The notes: generated by a model from the sequence alone, not told the origin. DNA of 36,790 nucleotides from Burkholderiales bacterium (GCA_020848435.1 JADLAC010000081.1:1-36790); one strand, 5' to 3'. Positions 7,250 through 16,351 are shown, numbered from the stretch's first letter. Numbers and translations are program-made.

Positions 7250-8890
7250 CTGCCGGGCTCGGCGCTGGTTTCGGCGCGCTGGCTGCGCGGGTGTGCCCGG
7301 CGCAATGGGCGCAACCACCTTGGCGAGCACGCCGGCGTCGATCTTCGCCTGCGCCCGAAAGCGGCCCGCGTACGCCTCGTCCTCAGCCTTCAATTCGTAG
7401 CAATTGGCGCCCGCGATATCGAGCAGCACGGCGTGCATGCCGGCGTCGCGGAAGGCATGGAAGCGCTTGCGGAAGAAGTTGCCGCAGCACATACCGACAT
7501 AAGCTGTCACGCCCTGCTCGCGCATCCGTTCGAGGCATTGCAGCAAATGTTCGTAGTTGGTCACCGTGGTGACCTGCATGCCGCGGTCGCGCCCGAGGCG
7601 GTATGCTTCCCCGACCGCGCACAGGCCGCACTCGGGACAATCGTCGCGCGTTCGCCACTTGCACCACACCGGCTTGGCGCAGTAAGGCACGAGCATGACG
7701 CGAGCCGCGCGCAGCCGCTCGCCGGCGCTCTGCCCCGGTTCGTCGCACAACAGCATGAGCGCCGAGGCTTCGGCATCGCTCAGTCCGAGCTCGCGGCGCA
7801 ACGTGTCCTGGTCCGCCAGCGCGCGTAGCGCCTGCGCGAAGTCAGCGGGGCCGAGTCCCGGCGAGTCGATCGCACGACTGCGGTATACCTGCTCGATGCG
7901 ATCGCGCGCAGCGCCGAGCGGCGCGTCCGCCAACGTCTGTTCGAGCGCGGCCAACGCGTCCTTCGGCGCGAGATGGAAGTCGCCCGCGAAACGGACATTG
8001 CTGAATCGCCCGCCGGCGACGCCGCCGCGGCAGTGTAGCGTCGCCGCGCTTCCTCGCCACAGGGACTCGAGTGCTGCATCCCGCGGCCACGAGAGGCAGC
8101 GTGCAATGCGCGCTTCTTCCGCCAGCTCCGCGGTTCCGATCGCGCCTTCCAGGACACTCTGCCGTACGGGCTCGAGGCGCAGCGCGAGCTCAGTCGAAAT
8201 GCCAGCTTCGAGCGCCTCGCGTACCGCGGGATGCACCGGTGCGAACCCGAGCACCTCGGTCAGGGTCACGAGCCGGTGACGAGCCGCGGCGAGACCATCG
8301 ACGGAGAGCTTCTCGGTCGGGACCCTGAGCGCTTCGAGCATAGTGCGGATGTCGGCGCCGAGCAGCACGGTCGACATCAGCAGGACGGCGTCGCCGTCGA
8401 GGGCGGCGAACACGCAAGCAAGCTTGCGACCGTCGATTTCCAGGTCGTTCGGAGCCTTGAACACGGTGTAAGCACCGAGCGTGCGCAGGCCGGCCGCAAT
8501 GCCACGGCCGAAGCGCACGAGCAGCTCCTGCAAGCCGGCGCCGGCCGCAACGAACCGGCGGGGGCAAACCAGGCTCACGCCGAGCTGCGCGGGGTCGAGG
8601 TAAAGTGCGCCACCGCCGCTCGGCCGGCGCACGTACTCGATGCCGCGCCGCTCGCAGTACTCGAGGCGCAGCTCGCGGTCGATCGCCTGGAATGCGCCGC
8701 AGCAGGCGCTGGGACGGCTGCGCCAGAAACGCAGCAGCGGCGGCCGCAAGCCCGCGGCGTGCAGGCGCAGCCAGGCGCGGTCCAAGGCGTTGTTCTCGCT
8801 GCCGTTGCGCAGCCCGCTATCGAGCACGCAGGCGTGCGATCCAGCCGCGCGCGGCGCGCCAGGTGACTGAAGACAGCTATCGGTTCGCAA
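7241..8890 (-). CDS. Lipoate-protein ligase domain fused to a cysteine-rich DUF116 domain
   Basis: 549 aa from a TTG start; a GTG at 8827 (residue 22) is an alternative, since ligases usually begin near the LDSGLRNGSENNALD segment. The N-terminal ligase domain (about 22-240) shows VRRPSGGGALYLDP (87-100) and GRKLACVFAA (154-163). K156 matches the lipoyl-AMP-contacting Lys of lipoate ligases. A ligase C-terminal accessory region (about 275-365) contains GGRFSNVRFAGDFH. Residues about 395-515 match DUF116, with cysteines at 404, 410, 418, 421, 424, 468, 469 and 497 that could bind metal or an Fe-S cluster. The ligase part would attach lipoate (or octanoate) to E2 or GcvH proteins. The DUF116 role is unknown. 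No lipoylated protein gene or lipA/lipB is nearby. It converges on xseA and lies 132 nt downstream of miaA. Confidence 0.87.
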   Translation of the reverse strand: MRTDSCLQSPGAPRAAGSHACVLDSGLRNGSENNALDRAWLRLHAAGLRPPLLRFWRSRPSACCGAFQAIDRELRLEYCERRGIEYVRRPSGGGALYLDPAQLGVSLVCPRRFVAAGAGLQELLVRFGRGIAAGLRTLGAYTVFKAPNDLEIDGRKLACVFAALDGDAVLLMSTVLLGADIRTMLEALRVPTEKLSVDGLAAARHRLVTLTEVLGFAPVHPAVREALEAGISTELALRLEPVRQSVLEGAIGTAELAEEARIARCLSWPRDAALESLWRGSAATLHCRGGVAGGRFSNVRFAGDFHLAPKDALAALEQTLADAPLGAARDRIEQVYRSRAIDSPGLGPADFAQALRALADQDTLRRELGLSDAEASALMLLCDEPGQSAGERLRAARVMLVPYCAKPVWCKWRTRDDCPECGLCAVGEAYRLGRDRGMQVTTVTNYEHLLQCLERMREQGVTAYVGMCCGNFFRKRFHAFRDAGMHAVLLDIAGANCYELKAEDEAYAGRFRAQAKIDAGVLAKVVAPIAPGTPAQPARRNQRRARQDP

Positions 8891-9000
8891 GGCTCAAGCC
8901 GCCGGCGCGCACGCGTTGCACAGGAGTAGCCGCAGAAGGTGTTGGGACAAGGGTACCAGATCGAGCGACAGCGGCTCGGCTTCGGGCAAGGGCGCCAGAT

Positions 9001-9016
9001 CGAGGGCTAGCCCTCG
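9001..9016. terminator. Short palindrome just after miaA (weak terminator candidate)
   Basis: CGAGGGCTAGCCCTCG is a perfect 16-nt palindrome starting 7 nt beyond the miaA stop on the minus strand. It can form a 6-bp GC stem with a CTAG loop. There is no T-run, so it may be only a 3'-end hairpin. The rest of 8891-9022 shows nothing recognisable. Confidence 0.35.
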
Positions 9017-9022
9017 GGCCGG

Positions 9023-9994
9023 CTACAAGTGCGCTTGCACCATCGCGCACACTTGCTCGGGCAAATCCTCGCGATTGCAATCGAACCAGGCCAGTCCGGG
9101 CGTGGCGCGCAACCAGGTCATTTGCCGCTTGGCCAACTGCCGGGTCGCGGCGATCGCCTTGTCGCGCAGCGTCGCCAAGGCATATTCCCCGTCGAGATAG
9201 GCCCAGACCTGGCGGTAGCCGACGCAACGCATCGACGGCATGGTCGGCTCCAGTGCGTACTCGCGGCGAAGCTTGCGCAGCTCCGAGATCAAGCCCAGCT
9301 CGAGCATGATCTCGAAGCGCTCGGCGATGCGCTGGTGGAGCCAGTCGCGATCGCCCGCGGCAAGTGCGAGCGAGCAGATGCGATAGGGCAAATAGACGTA
9401 CTTGGGCCGGCTGAGCAGCGCCGACATGCTCTTGCCAGTGAGGTAGAAGATCTCCAAGGCGCGCTGGATGCGCTGCGCGTCGTTGGGTTGAATGCGCGCG
9501 GCTGCCCGTGGATCGACGCGGGCGAGCTCGACATGCAGCCCCGGCCAGCCCTTTTCCTCGGCCATGGTGTCGATCACGAGCCGTACCGCGGGATCGGCCT
9601 CCGGCAGGTCGTTCAAGCCTTCGGTCAGCGCCCGGTAGTAGAGCATCGTCCCGCCTACGAGCAGCGGGACGCGGCCGCGCTCGCTTATTTCGCGCATCGC
9701 GGTGAGCGCGTCGTCGCGAAAGCGGGCGGCCGAATAGCGCTCGTGCGGCTCGACGATATCGATCAGGTGGTGCGGGACGCGGCCGCGATCGGCAGCGCTC
9801 GGCTTGGCCGTGCCGATATCCATGTGGCGATAGATCTGCGCCGAATCGACGCTCACGACTTCGCAGCCGAAACGCTCGGCGAGCGCCAGCGAGAGCGCGC
9901 TCTTGCCCGTGGCGGTCGGGCCCATGAGCATGATGGCAGGAGGTAGATTGGCGGCGCTGCGGCTGCGCAGCGCGATGTTTTCCGGAAGGCTCAA
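9023..9994 (-). CDS. miaA: tRNA dimethylallyltransferase
   Basis: It transfers a dimethylallyl group to N6 of A37 in tRNAs reading codons beginning with U. The P-loop GPTATGKSAL, VSVDSAQIYRHMDIGTAKP, HHLIDIVEP, LLVGGTMLYY and the C-terminal MRCVGYRQVW and RQLAKRQMTWLR segments are all present. The start is uncertain. The frame is open to an ATG at 10111, but that would overlap mutL by 76 nt and add about 50 residues. An ATG at 9931 would cut into the first beta strand. A TTG at 9994 gives 323 aa with an N-terminus of family length, so I chose it without a strong Shine-Dalgarno sequence to support it. It lies 41 nt downstream of mutL, the classic mutL-miaA pair. Confidence 0.92.
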   Translation of the reverse strand: MSLPENIALRSRSAANLPPAIMLMGPTATGKSALSLALAERFGCEVVSVDSAQIYRHMDIGTAKPSAADRGRVPHHLIDIVEPHERYSAARFRDDALTAMREISERGRVPLLVGGTMLYYRALTEGLNDLPEADPAVRLVIDTMAEEKGWPGLHVELARVDPRAAARIQPNDAQRIQRALEIFYLTGKSMSALLSRPKYVYLPYRICSLALAAGDRDWLHQRIAERFEIMLELGLISELRKLRREYALEPTMPSMRCVGYRQVWAYLDGEYALATLRDKAIAATRQLAKRQMTWLRATPGLAWFDCNREDLPEQVCAMVQAHL

Positions 9995-10035
9995 GGTGGC
10001 GTCGCGGGCAATTCGTTGTCGATCGACAGTGGACC

Positions 10036-11838
10036 TCAGCGGCCGCGCAGAAAGCGGGCGTCCAGCTCGCTCAGGGACATCTCGAACCAGGTCGGGCGGC
10101 CGTGGTTGCATTGATCGGAGCGCTCGGTCGCTTCCATATCACGCAGCAACGCGTTCATCTCGGCGAGCGTGAGCGCGCGATTGGCGCGCACCGCGGCGTG
10201 ACATGCCATGGTGGCGAGCAGCTCGTTGCGTCGCTCGGCGAGCACACGCTCGGCCCCGTATTCGCGCAACTCGCGCAGCACGTCGAGCGCCAGGCGCTTC
10301 GCGTCGGCATCGCGCAGCAACGCCGGCAGCGCACGTACCGCGAGCGCGCCGGGTCCCATGCCAGCGATCTCGAATCCCACCTTGCGCAATGTGTCCGCGT
10401 GTTCTTCCGCGCTCGCCACGTCGACCGCGGCGGCGGCGAAGGTGACCGCGACCAGCAACGGCTGAACGGCGATCGCGTCCTCGTCCAGCATGCGCTTCAG
10501 GCGCTCGTACACGATGCGTTCGTGCGCCGCGTGCATGTCGACGACGACGAGCCCGCGGCGATTCTGCGCGAGTATGTAGACGCCCGCGAATTGCGCCAAC
10601 GCGAAGCCTAGCGGCGGGATCTCGGCGGCGAGCGGCGCCGCGTTGCGCTCCGCGCTGCTCGAGGCGGCGCCGAACAACAGCTCGTACGCGCCTGCCGGTT
10701 GAGCGATGCCCAAGGCGAGGTTCGATTGCGCCATGAAGGCGTGCTGCGGACGTGCCTGCGCCGGGGCGAATCGGTCCGTGGCCATCGGCGCGATCGTCGC
10801 CTCGGCTCGAGCGTCGATTGCCGCCGGCACCCGCGCCACGCTCGCGGACTTGCCCGAGTGCGACAGCGCCGCCTGTACCGCGTGCAACACGAACTGGTGG
10901 ATCGCGCGGGCGTCGCGAAACCGGACCTCGATCTTGCTCGGGTGCACGTTCACGTCCACCGCCCGTGGCGGCAGCTCGAGCGCGAGCACGTACGCGGGCT
11001 GGCGCTCGTGATGCAGCACGTCCTGGTAGGCCTGGCGTAGCGCATGCGCGAGCAAGCGGTCGCGCACGAAGCGTCCGTTTACGTACAAGTACTGCAAGTC
11101 GCGGCCGGAGCGCGAATAAGTGGGCTCGGCGATCAGCCCCCACAGGCGCAAGTCCGCGGCCGATTGGTCGAGCGCCCTGCTGGCCTGATAGAACTCCTCT
11201 CCCAGCAGCGCGCGCGCGCGTTCTTCGAAGGACTGCGGTTTCAGATGCCAGCGCGCGCGCGCGTTGTGGCTCATTGACAAGGCCACGCCGGCGCGAGCGA
11301 GCGCGATGCGGCGAAAAGCCTCCTCGCAATGACCGTACTCTGTCGCTTCGGACTTGAGGAACTTGCGCCGCGCCGGAGTGTTGAAATATAGATCGCCGAC
11401 TTCGATGGTGGTGCCGAGCGCCTGCGAAGACGGCACCGTCTCGCTCGTCTGCCCGCCGTCGGATTCGATGCGCCAGCCGTGGGCATCGCCTGCGCGGCGC
11501 GACGACAACACCACGCGCGCGACGGCTGCGATGCTCGCCAGCGCCTCCCCGCGAAAACCGAGACTCGCGACCTGTTCGAGGTCCGCGAGCGAGGCGATCT
11601 TGCTGGTCGCATGCCGCGCCAGCGCGAGTGCCAAGTCCGAGCGGGCGATGCCAGTGCCCTGGTCGGCGACCCGAATGAGGCGCATGCCGCCGTCGATCAA
11701 ATCGACGCGAATGTCCGCCGCGCCGGCATCGAGGCTATTTTCGAGCAGCTCCTTGAGGGCGGACGCGGGACGCTCGACCACCTCACCGGCGGCGATCTGA
11801 TCGATGAGATTGTCCGGCAGGACGCTGATGGCGGACAT
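10036..11838 (-). CDS. mutL: DNA mismatch repair protein MutL (endonuclease type)
   Basis: 600 aa, starting at the ATG at 11838 (MSAISVLPDNLIDQIAAGEV); the frame upstream to 11970 lacks family similarity. The N-terminal GHKL ATPase carries ENSLDAGA (33-40), DQGTGI (59-64) and GFRGEALASI (94-103). The C-terminal dimerisation domain begins near 405. It contains DMHAAHERIVYE (434-445), matching the DMHA(X)2E(X)4E metal-binding endonuclease motif, plus ACHAAVRA and CNHGRPT near the C-terminus. From family knowledge this means MutL itself nicks DNA and no MutH is required. It is coupled to miaA downstream and diverges from pntA. Confidence 0.96.
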   Translation of the reverse strand: MSAISVLPDNLIDQIAAGEVVERPASALKELLENSLDAGAADIRVDLIDGGMRLIRVADQGTGIARSDLALALARHATSKIASLADLEQVASLGFRGEALASIAAVARVVLSSRRAGDAHGWRIESDGGQTSETVPSSQALGTTIEVGDLYFNTPARRKFLKSEATEYGHCEEAFRRIALARAGVALSMSHNARARWHLKPQSFEERARALLGEEFYQASRALDQSAADLRLWGLIAEPTYSRSGRDLQYLYVNGRFVRDRLLAHALRQAYQDVLHHERQPAYVLALELPPRAVDVNVHPSKIEVRFRDARAIHQFVLHAVQAALSHSGKSASVARVPAAIDARAEATIAPMATDRFAPAQARPQHAFMAQSNLALGIAQPAGAYELLFGAASSSAERNAAPLAAEIPPLGFALAQFAGVYILAQNRRGLVVVDMHAAHERIVYERLKRMLDEDAIAVQPLLVAVTFAAAAVDVASAEEHADTLRKVGFEIAGMGPGALAVRALPALLRDADAKRLALDVLRELREYGAERVLAERRNELLATMACHAAVRANRALTLAEMNALLRDMEATERSDQCNHGRPTWFEMSLSELDARFLRGR

Positions 11839-11997
11839 CGCGGAAATTATAGCCGCTAAAGCTGCGGCGCCGCACGCGCGCTCAAGCACATTGCCGGGCG
11901 CGCGGCGCATGACCATTCGTTCGGCATGCGGCGGCGATCGAGGCCGGATGCGGCGATCGTAGGCGTGCATGCCCGCCTTCGAATCGATCCCTCGATC

Positions 11998-12026
11998 TTG
12001 GACGCGTGTTCCTCAGCGGGTACAAT
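11998..12026 (+). promoter_or_regulatory. Candidate sigma-70 promoter of pntAB
   Basis: TTGGAC (11998-12003), then exactly 17 nt, then TACAAT (12021-12026). The -10 matches consensus at 5 of 6 positions and the -35 at 3 of 6. Transcription would start about 70 nt before the pntA ATG at 12103. The leader contains GCAGTCATG twice, 20 nt apart; the second ATG is the pntA start. Confidence 0.5.
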
Positions 12027-12102
12027 CCGCGCAGTCCGAAGCCCATCGCTCGACTCAAGCGATGTTGCTGGCCCGTGCAGTCATGAGTCAGAGGTCGCAG
12101 TC

Positions 12103-13686
12103 ATGTCCCTGGTGATAGGTATTCCGAAGGAAACGGCCGCCGGCGAGAAGCGCGTGGCGACCGTTCCCGAAGTGGTCGAGAAGCTGATCGCGCTCGGCTT
12201 TCGTGTCGCGGTCGAATCGGGCGCGGGCGCCGCGGCGAATTTCAGCGACGCGGTGTACGCCGACGCGGGCGCCGAGATCATCGCCGCTGCTCCCGCTCTT
12301 TGGGCAGCGAGCGACATCGTCTTCAAGGTCCGCGCCCCGAGCGTGCAGGAAATCGCCCTCATGCGCGCGGGCTGCGTTGTCGTCAGCTTCATCTGGCCCG
12401 CGCAGAATCCGGAGTTGCTGCGTCAGCTCGCTGAGAAGCAAGCGACGGTGCTGGCGATGGACAGCGTGCCACGCATTTCGCGCGCGCAGAAGCTCGACGC
12501 GCTCTCATCCATGGCCAACATCGCGGGCTATCGCGCGGTGATCGAAGCCGCACATCATTTCGGACGCTTCTTCACCGGCCAGATCACGGCGGCGGGCAAG
12601 GTGCCGCCGGCGAAGGTCTTCATCGTCGGCGCGGGTGTGGCCGGCCTCGCGGCCATCGGCACGGCGGCCGGCCTGGGCGCGATCGTGCGCGCGAACGACA
12701 CGCGACCGGAAGTCGCCGACCAGGTGAAATCCATGGGGGCCGAGTTCATCGGCGTCGACTACCAGGAGGAAGGCGCGGGGACCGGCGGCTACGCCCGGGT
12801 GATGAGCGAAGGCTTCCTGAAGGCGCAGGCGGAAGTCTATGCGAAGCAAGCGAAGGAGGTCGACATCATCATCACGACGGCGCTCATTCCGGGCAAGCCC
12901 GCGCCGCGATTGATCAGCGCGCAGATGGTGCAGTCGATGAAGCCGGGCAGCGTCATCGTCGACATGGCGGCCGAGCAGGGCGGCAATTGCGAATTGACCG
13001 TTCCAAACGAGGTGAGCGTGCAACACGGCGTCACCATCATCGGTTATACCGACCTGCCGAGCCGACTCGCCAAGCAATCGAGCACCTTGTATGCGACCAA
13101 CCTGCTGCGGCTCACCGAGGAGCTTTGCAAGAGCAAGGACGGCACGGTCGACGTCAACATGGACGACGAAGTCATCCGCGGCACCACGGTGGTGAAGGAG
13201 GGCAACATCTCCTGGCCGCCGCCCGCGCCCAAGCTCGCGGCTGCGCCGAGCGCGCCGCCCAAGCCCGCCGCTGCGCCGGCCAAGCCGACTTCCGCACACG
13301 GCGGTGCCGCGGCGCCGGCCGCGCCCGCCTGGATCGCCGGCTTGTTCGTGGTTGCCGCGGTCGCGTTCTGGTCCATCGGCGCCTATGCCCCAGCCGCGTT
13401 CCTCGGTCATTTCACCGTGTTCGTGCTGGCCTGCTTCGTCGGCTACATGGTGGTGTGGAACGTCACGCCGGCGCTGCATACGCCCTTGATGAGCGTCACC
13501 AACGCGATCAGCAGCATCATCGCGATCGGCGCGCTGGTGCAGATCGCGCCGCCGGTCGAGGCGGGCGTCGCGCGGCCCGAGGAATGGATTCGCTGGCTCG
13601 CGGTGGCGGCCATCGCGCTCACCACCATCAACATGTTCGGTGGCTTCGCCGTGACGCAGCGGATGCTGGCGATGTTCCGCAAATAG
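12103..13686 (+). CDS. pntA: Proton-translocating NAD(P) transhydrogenase subunit alpha
   Basis: 527 aa, E. coli-type alpha subunit with both soluble and membrane parts. With PntB it couples proton entry to hydride transfer from NADH to NADP+, making NADPH. The NAD(H)-binding domain I has IGIPKE (5-10), PRISRAQKLDALSSMANIAG (123-142) and the GAGVAG fold (176-181). A Pro/Ala-rich linker (about 392-418) leads to about four membrane helices (about 421-527). The frame is open upstream to 11926, but the ATG at 12103 gives the family N-terminus MSLVIGIPKE. pntB follows after 12 nt. Confidence 0.97.
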   Translation: MSLVIGIPKETAAGEKRVATVPEVVEKLIALGFRVAVESGAGAAANFSDAVYADAGAEIIAAAPALWAASDIVFKVRAPSVQEIALMRAGCVVVSFIWPAQNPELLRQLAEKQATVLAMDSVPRISRAQKLDALSSMANIAGYRAVIEAAHHFGRFFTGQITAAGKVPPAKVFIVGAGVAGLAAIGTAAGLGAIVRANDTRPEVADQVKSMGAEFIGVDYQEEGAGTGGYARVMSEGFLKAQAEVYAKQAKEVDIIITTALIPGKPAPRLISAQMVQSMKPGSVIVDMAAEQGGNCELTVPNEVSVQHGVTIIGYTDLPSRLAKQSSTLYATNLLRLTEELCKSKDGTVDVNMDDEVIRGTTVVKEGNISWPPPAPKLAAAPSAPPKPAAAPAKPTSAHGGAAAPAAPAWIAGLFVVAAVAFWSIGAYAPAAFLGHFTVFVLACFVGYMVVWNVTPALHTPLMSVTNAISSIIAIGALVQIAPPVEAGVARPEEWIRWLAVAAIALTTINMFGGFAVTQRMLAMFRK

Positions 13687-13698
13687 GACAGGAGTCGC

Positions 13699-15111
13699 AT
13701 GTCCCAGAACTTGGCAACCGTCGCCTACCTCGGCGCGACCATGCTGTTCATCCTGAGCCTCGGCGGATTGTCGAATCCCGAAACGTCGCGCCGCGGCAAC
13801 CTCTACGGCATGATCGGCATGACAATTGCCGTTCTCGCCACCGTCTTCGGTCCGCGAGTCATGGCGGGCGGCAGTGCCTGGATCATCGCCGCCATGGCCG
13901 TCGGTGCGGGCATCGGTGTCTACGCTGCTCGGGTCGTGAAAATGACCCAGATGCCGGAGCTGGTCGCGTTGATGCACAGTCTGGTCGGCCTGGCGGCGAT
14001 GCTGGTCGGCTTCGCCAATTACATCGATCCGGCGGCCGCGGCGCAGCTCACCGGGGCGGAGAAGACGATCCACGAGGCGGAGGTCTACATCGGGATACTG
14101 ATAGGCGCCATCACCTTCTCGGGATCGGTGATCGCATTCGGCAAGCTCTCCGGCAAAATCGGCGGCAACCCGTTGCTGCTGCCGGCGCGCCATTGGATCA
14201 ATCTCGTCGGCTTGCTGGTGGTGATCTGGTTCGGGGCCGAGTTCCTGCGCGCCGAGTCGGTGAACGAGGGCATGGTCGCGCTGATCGTGATGACGGTGAT
14301 CGCGCTGCTCTTCGGCATCCACATGGTGATGGCGATCGGCGGCGCCGATATGCCGGTCGTCGTCTCCATGCTCAACAGCTACTCGGGGTGGGCCGCGGCC
14401 GCGACCGGGTTCATGTTGTCGAACGACCTGCTGATCGTCACCGGCGCGCTGGTCGGCTCCAGCGGTGCGATCCTGTCCTACATCATGTGCCGGGCGATGA
14501 ATCGGCACTTCATCAGCGTGATAGCGGGCGGCTTCGGCACGAGCGGTGCGCCCGCGCCCGCCGCCGGTGGCGAGCCCGCCGGCGAGGTGTCGCCGATCTC
14601 GGCCGCGGAAAGCGCGGAGCTGCTGCGCGAGGCCAAGAGCGTGATCATCGTTCCGGGCTATGGCATGGCGGTGGCGCAAGCGCAGCACACCGTCTACGAG
14701 ATCACGCGCCTGCTGCGTGAGCGCGGCGTGAATGTACGCTTCGGTATCCACCCGGTGGCCGGGCGCATGCCGGGACACATGAACGTGCTGCTCGCCGAGG
14801 CCAAGGTCCCGTACGACATCGTGCTCGAAATGGACGAGCTCAACGACGACTTTCCCGCCACCGACGTGGCCATGGTCATCGGCGCCAACGACATTGTCAA
14901 TCCCGCGGCGCAGGACGATCCCGCCAGTCCCATTGCCGGCATGCCCGTGCTGGAAGTGTGGAAGGCGAAGACCTCGATCGTGATGAAGCGCAGCATGGCC
15001 TCGGGTTATGCCGGGGTCGACAACCCGCTCTTCTACAAAGAGAACAATCGCATGCTCTTCGGCGATGCGAAAAAGATGCTGGACGAGGTGTTGGCGGCGC
15101 TGAAGGGCTAG
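13699..15111 (+). CDS. pntB: Proton-translocating NAD(P) transhydrogenase subunit beta
   Basis: 470 aa, normal length. An N-terminal membrane domain with about eight or nine helices (1-275) contains YIDPAAAAQLTG, RHWINLVG and the SYSGWAAAATGFML segment. The C-terminal NADP(H)-binding domain III (about 290-470) has VIIVPGYGMAVAQAQH, GIHPVAGRMPGHMNVLLAEA and VIGANDIVNPAA, followed by VMKRSMASGYAGVDNPLFY. AGGAG lies 6 nt before the ATG, 12 nt after the pntA stop, so the two are co-transcribed. It converges with a Bug-protein gene. Confidence 0.97.
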   Translation: MSQNLATVAYLGATMLFILSLGGLSNPETSRRGNLYGMIGMTIAVLATVFGPRVMAGGSAWIIAAMAVGAGIGVYAARVVKMTQMPELVALMHSLVGLAAMLVGFANYIDPAAAAQLTGAEKTIHEAEVYIGILIGAITFSGSVIAFGKLSGKIGGNPLLLPARHWINLVGLLVVIWFGAEFLRAESVNEGMVALIVMTVIALLFGIHMVMAIGGADMPVVVSMLNSYSGWAAAATGFMLSNDLLIVTGALVGSSGAILSYIMCRAMNRHFISVIAGGFGTSGAPAPAAGGEPAGEVSPISAAESAELLREAKSVIIVPGYGMAVAQAQHTVYEITRLLRERGVNVRFGIHPVAGRMPGHMNVLLAEAKVPYDIVLEMDELNDDFPATDVAMVIGANDIVNPAAQDDPASPIAGMPVLEVWKAKTSIVMKRSMASGYAGVDNPLFYKENNRMLFGDAKKMLDEVLAALKG

Positions 15112-15216
15112 AGTGGTGCGCATGCATGCGCTGCTACTGCATCGCATCAGGCGCCAATCATCGCTACCAGTCGGTCGCGCGGCGCATCCCGCACGTCGGC
15201 TGACCCGGTTTATTGC

Positions 15217-15239
15217 GGCATGTCCGCGTCGGACATGCC
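15217..15239. terminator. Hairpin between convergent pntB and Bug gene
   Basis: Perfect 9-bp arms GGCATGTCC and GGACATGCC enclose the 5-nt loop GCGTC. Its place in the 193-nt gap between two converging genes suits a bidirectional terminator. Neither side has a clear T-run, so intrinsic termination is only moderately supported. Confidence 0.5.
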
Positions 15240-15304
15240 ATCGTAAACGTCACGCGTGCAGACGTGCTTATCTCGACGCGGCCCGTCAACGTACCGATGA
15301 GCGT

Positions 15305-16282
15305 TTACCAAGCTTGCAATTCCATCCCCGTGGCCTTCACCACCTTGGCCCACTTAGCGATCTGCGTGCGAAGATAGTCGCCGAATTGCTCCGGCGTGCT
15401 GCCTACCGGCTCGGTACCCAGGTTGAGAAGGCGCTCACGGACCTCGGGCAGCTTCAAGATACGCGCGATTTCCTGCTGGAGCTTGGCGATGACCTCGCGC
15501 GGCGTGCCTGCGGGCGCCAGCACGCCGGTCGCATTGCCTGCCTCGAAGCCGGGCAAGCCCGCTTCCGCGACGGTGGAAACCTCCGGCAACGCGAGCGAGC
15601 GCTTGGGAGAGGCCACGGCAATCGCGCGCAATCTTCCGCTCCTCACATGCGGATGGGCAACCGGAAGGGTGCCGAATCCCAGGTCAACGTGGCCCGCAAC
15701 GATATCGAGGACCGCGGGCGTGCCGCCCTTGTAGGGTATGTGCTTCATGTCGATCCCGGCCATGTTCTTGAGCAACTCCATGGCGACATGGCCGGGGGAG
15801 CCGACACCGCCCGACGAAAAATTGAGGCGGCCGGGCTGCGCCTTCGCCAGCGCTATCAGGTCCTTTACCGTACGCACCGGGACCGAAGGATGGGCGATGA
15901 GCACATTGGTCGTATCGGAGGTCCACGTCACCGGCGCGAAGGCCTTCATCAAGTCGTAAGGCAGATTCTTGTAAATGCTGGGATGCACGGCATGCCCGCC
16001 GGTGAACATGAGCAGCGTATAACCGTCGGGAGCGGACCTCGCCACCATGTCGGTAGCGATAATGCCCTGCGCACCGGCGCGGTTCTCGACCACCCAAGGC
16101 TGGCCCTGACTTTCGAGAAATCTCGGCGCGATCGTGCGCGCGACGATATCGGTCGTGCCGCCCGGTGGATAGCCATCGATAACGCGCACTGGTCTACTGG
16201 GATACGGCTGGGCGAATAGCGCGTGAGCCGTTGCCATCAGCGCCGTCGCGCTCACCATGATGGCCGAAGTGAGGTGCCGCAT
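15305..16282 (-). CDS. Bug/TctC family periplasmic binding protein
   Basis: 325 aa. It is the periplasmic solute receptor of a tripartite tricarboxylate transporter-type system, binding an unidentified, probably carboxylated, ligand. A Shine-Dalgarno AGGGAG precedes the ATG at 16282, which begins a signal peptide (MRHLTSAIMVSATALMATAH, cleavage likely after ALFA). The mature protein starts QPYPSRPVRV, with YPPGGTTDIVAR, NRAGAQG, HIPYKGGTPA and LAPAGTPREVI in family order. The frame upstream to 16321 is not needed. No TctA/TctB permease or other Bug gene adjoins it; neighbours are pntB and a DUF3047 lipoprotein gene (69 nt upstream). It is an orphan receptor. Confidence 0.93.
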   Translation of the reverse strand: MRHLTSAIMVSATALMATAHALFAQPYPSRPVRVIDGYPPGGTTDIVARTIAPRFLESQGQPWVVENRAGAQGIIATDMVARSAPDGYTLLMFTGGHAVHPSIYKNLPYDLMKAFAPVTWTSDTTNVLIAHPSVPVRTVKDLIALAKAQPGRLNFSSGGVGSPGHVAMELLKNMAGIDMKHIPYKGGTPAVLDIVAGHVDLGFGTLPVAHPHVRSGRLRAIAVASPKRSLALPEVSTVAEAGLPGFEAGNATGVLAPAGTPREVIAKLQQEIARILKLPEVRERLLNLGTEPVGSTPEQFGDYLRTQIAKWAKVVKATGMELQAW

Positions 16283-16351
16283 GATCTGCTCCCTAGTCAT
16301 GAACGACGCGCAGTACACCATCGTCCAGCGAGCTCAAGCCCAGCGACGGGC

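Noticed and set aside
12505..15147. Long minus-strand open frame (about 880 codons) opposite pntA and pntB
   Set aside because: Composition is dominated by His, Asp, Arg and Gly repeats, typical of antisense frames; pntAB on the other strand is unmistakable.
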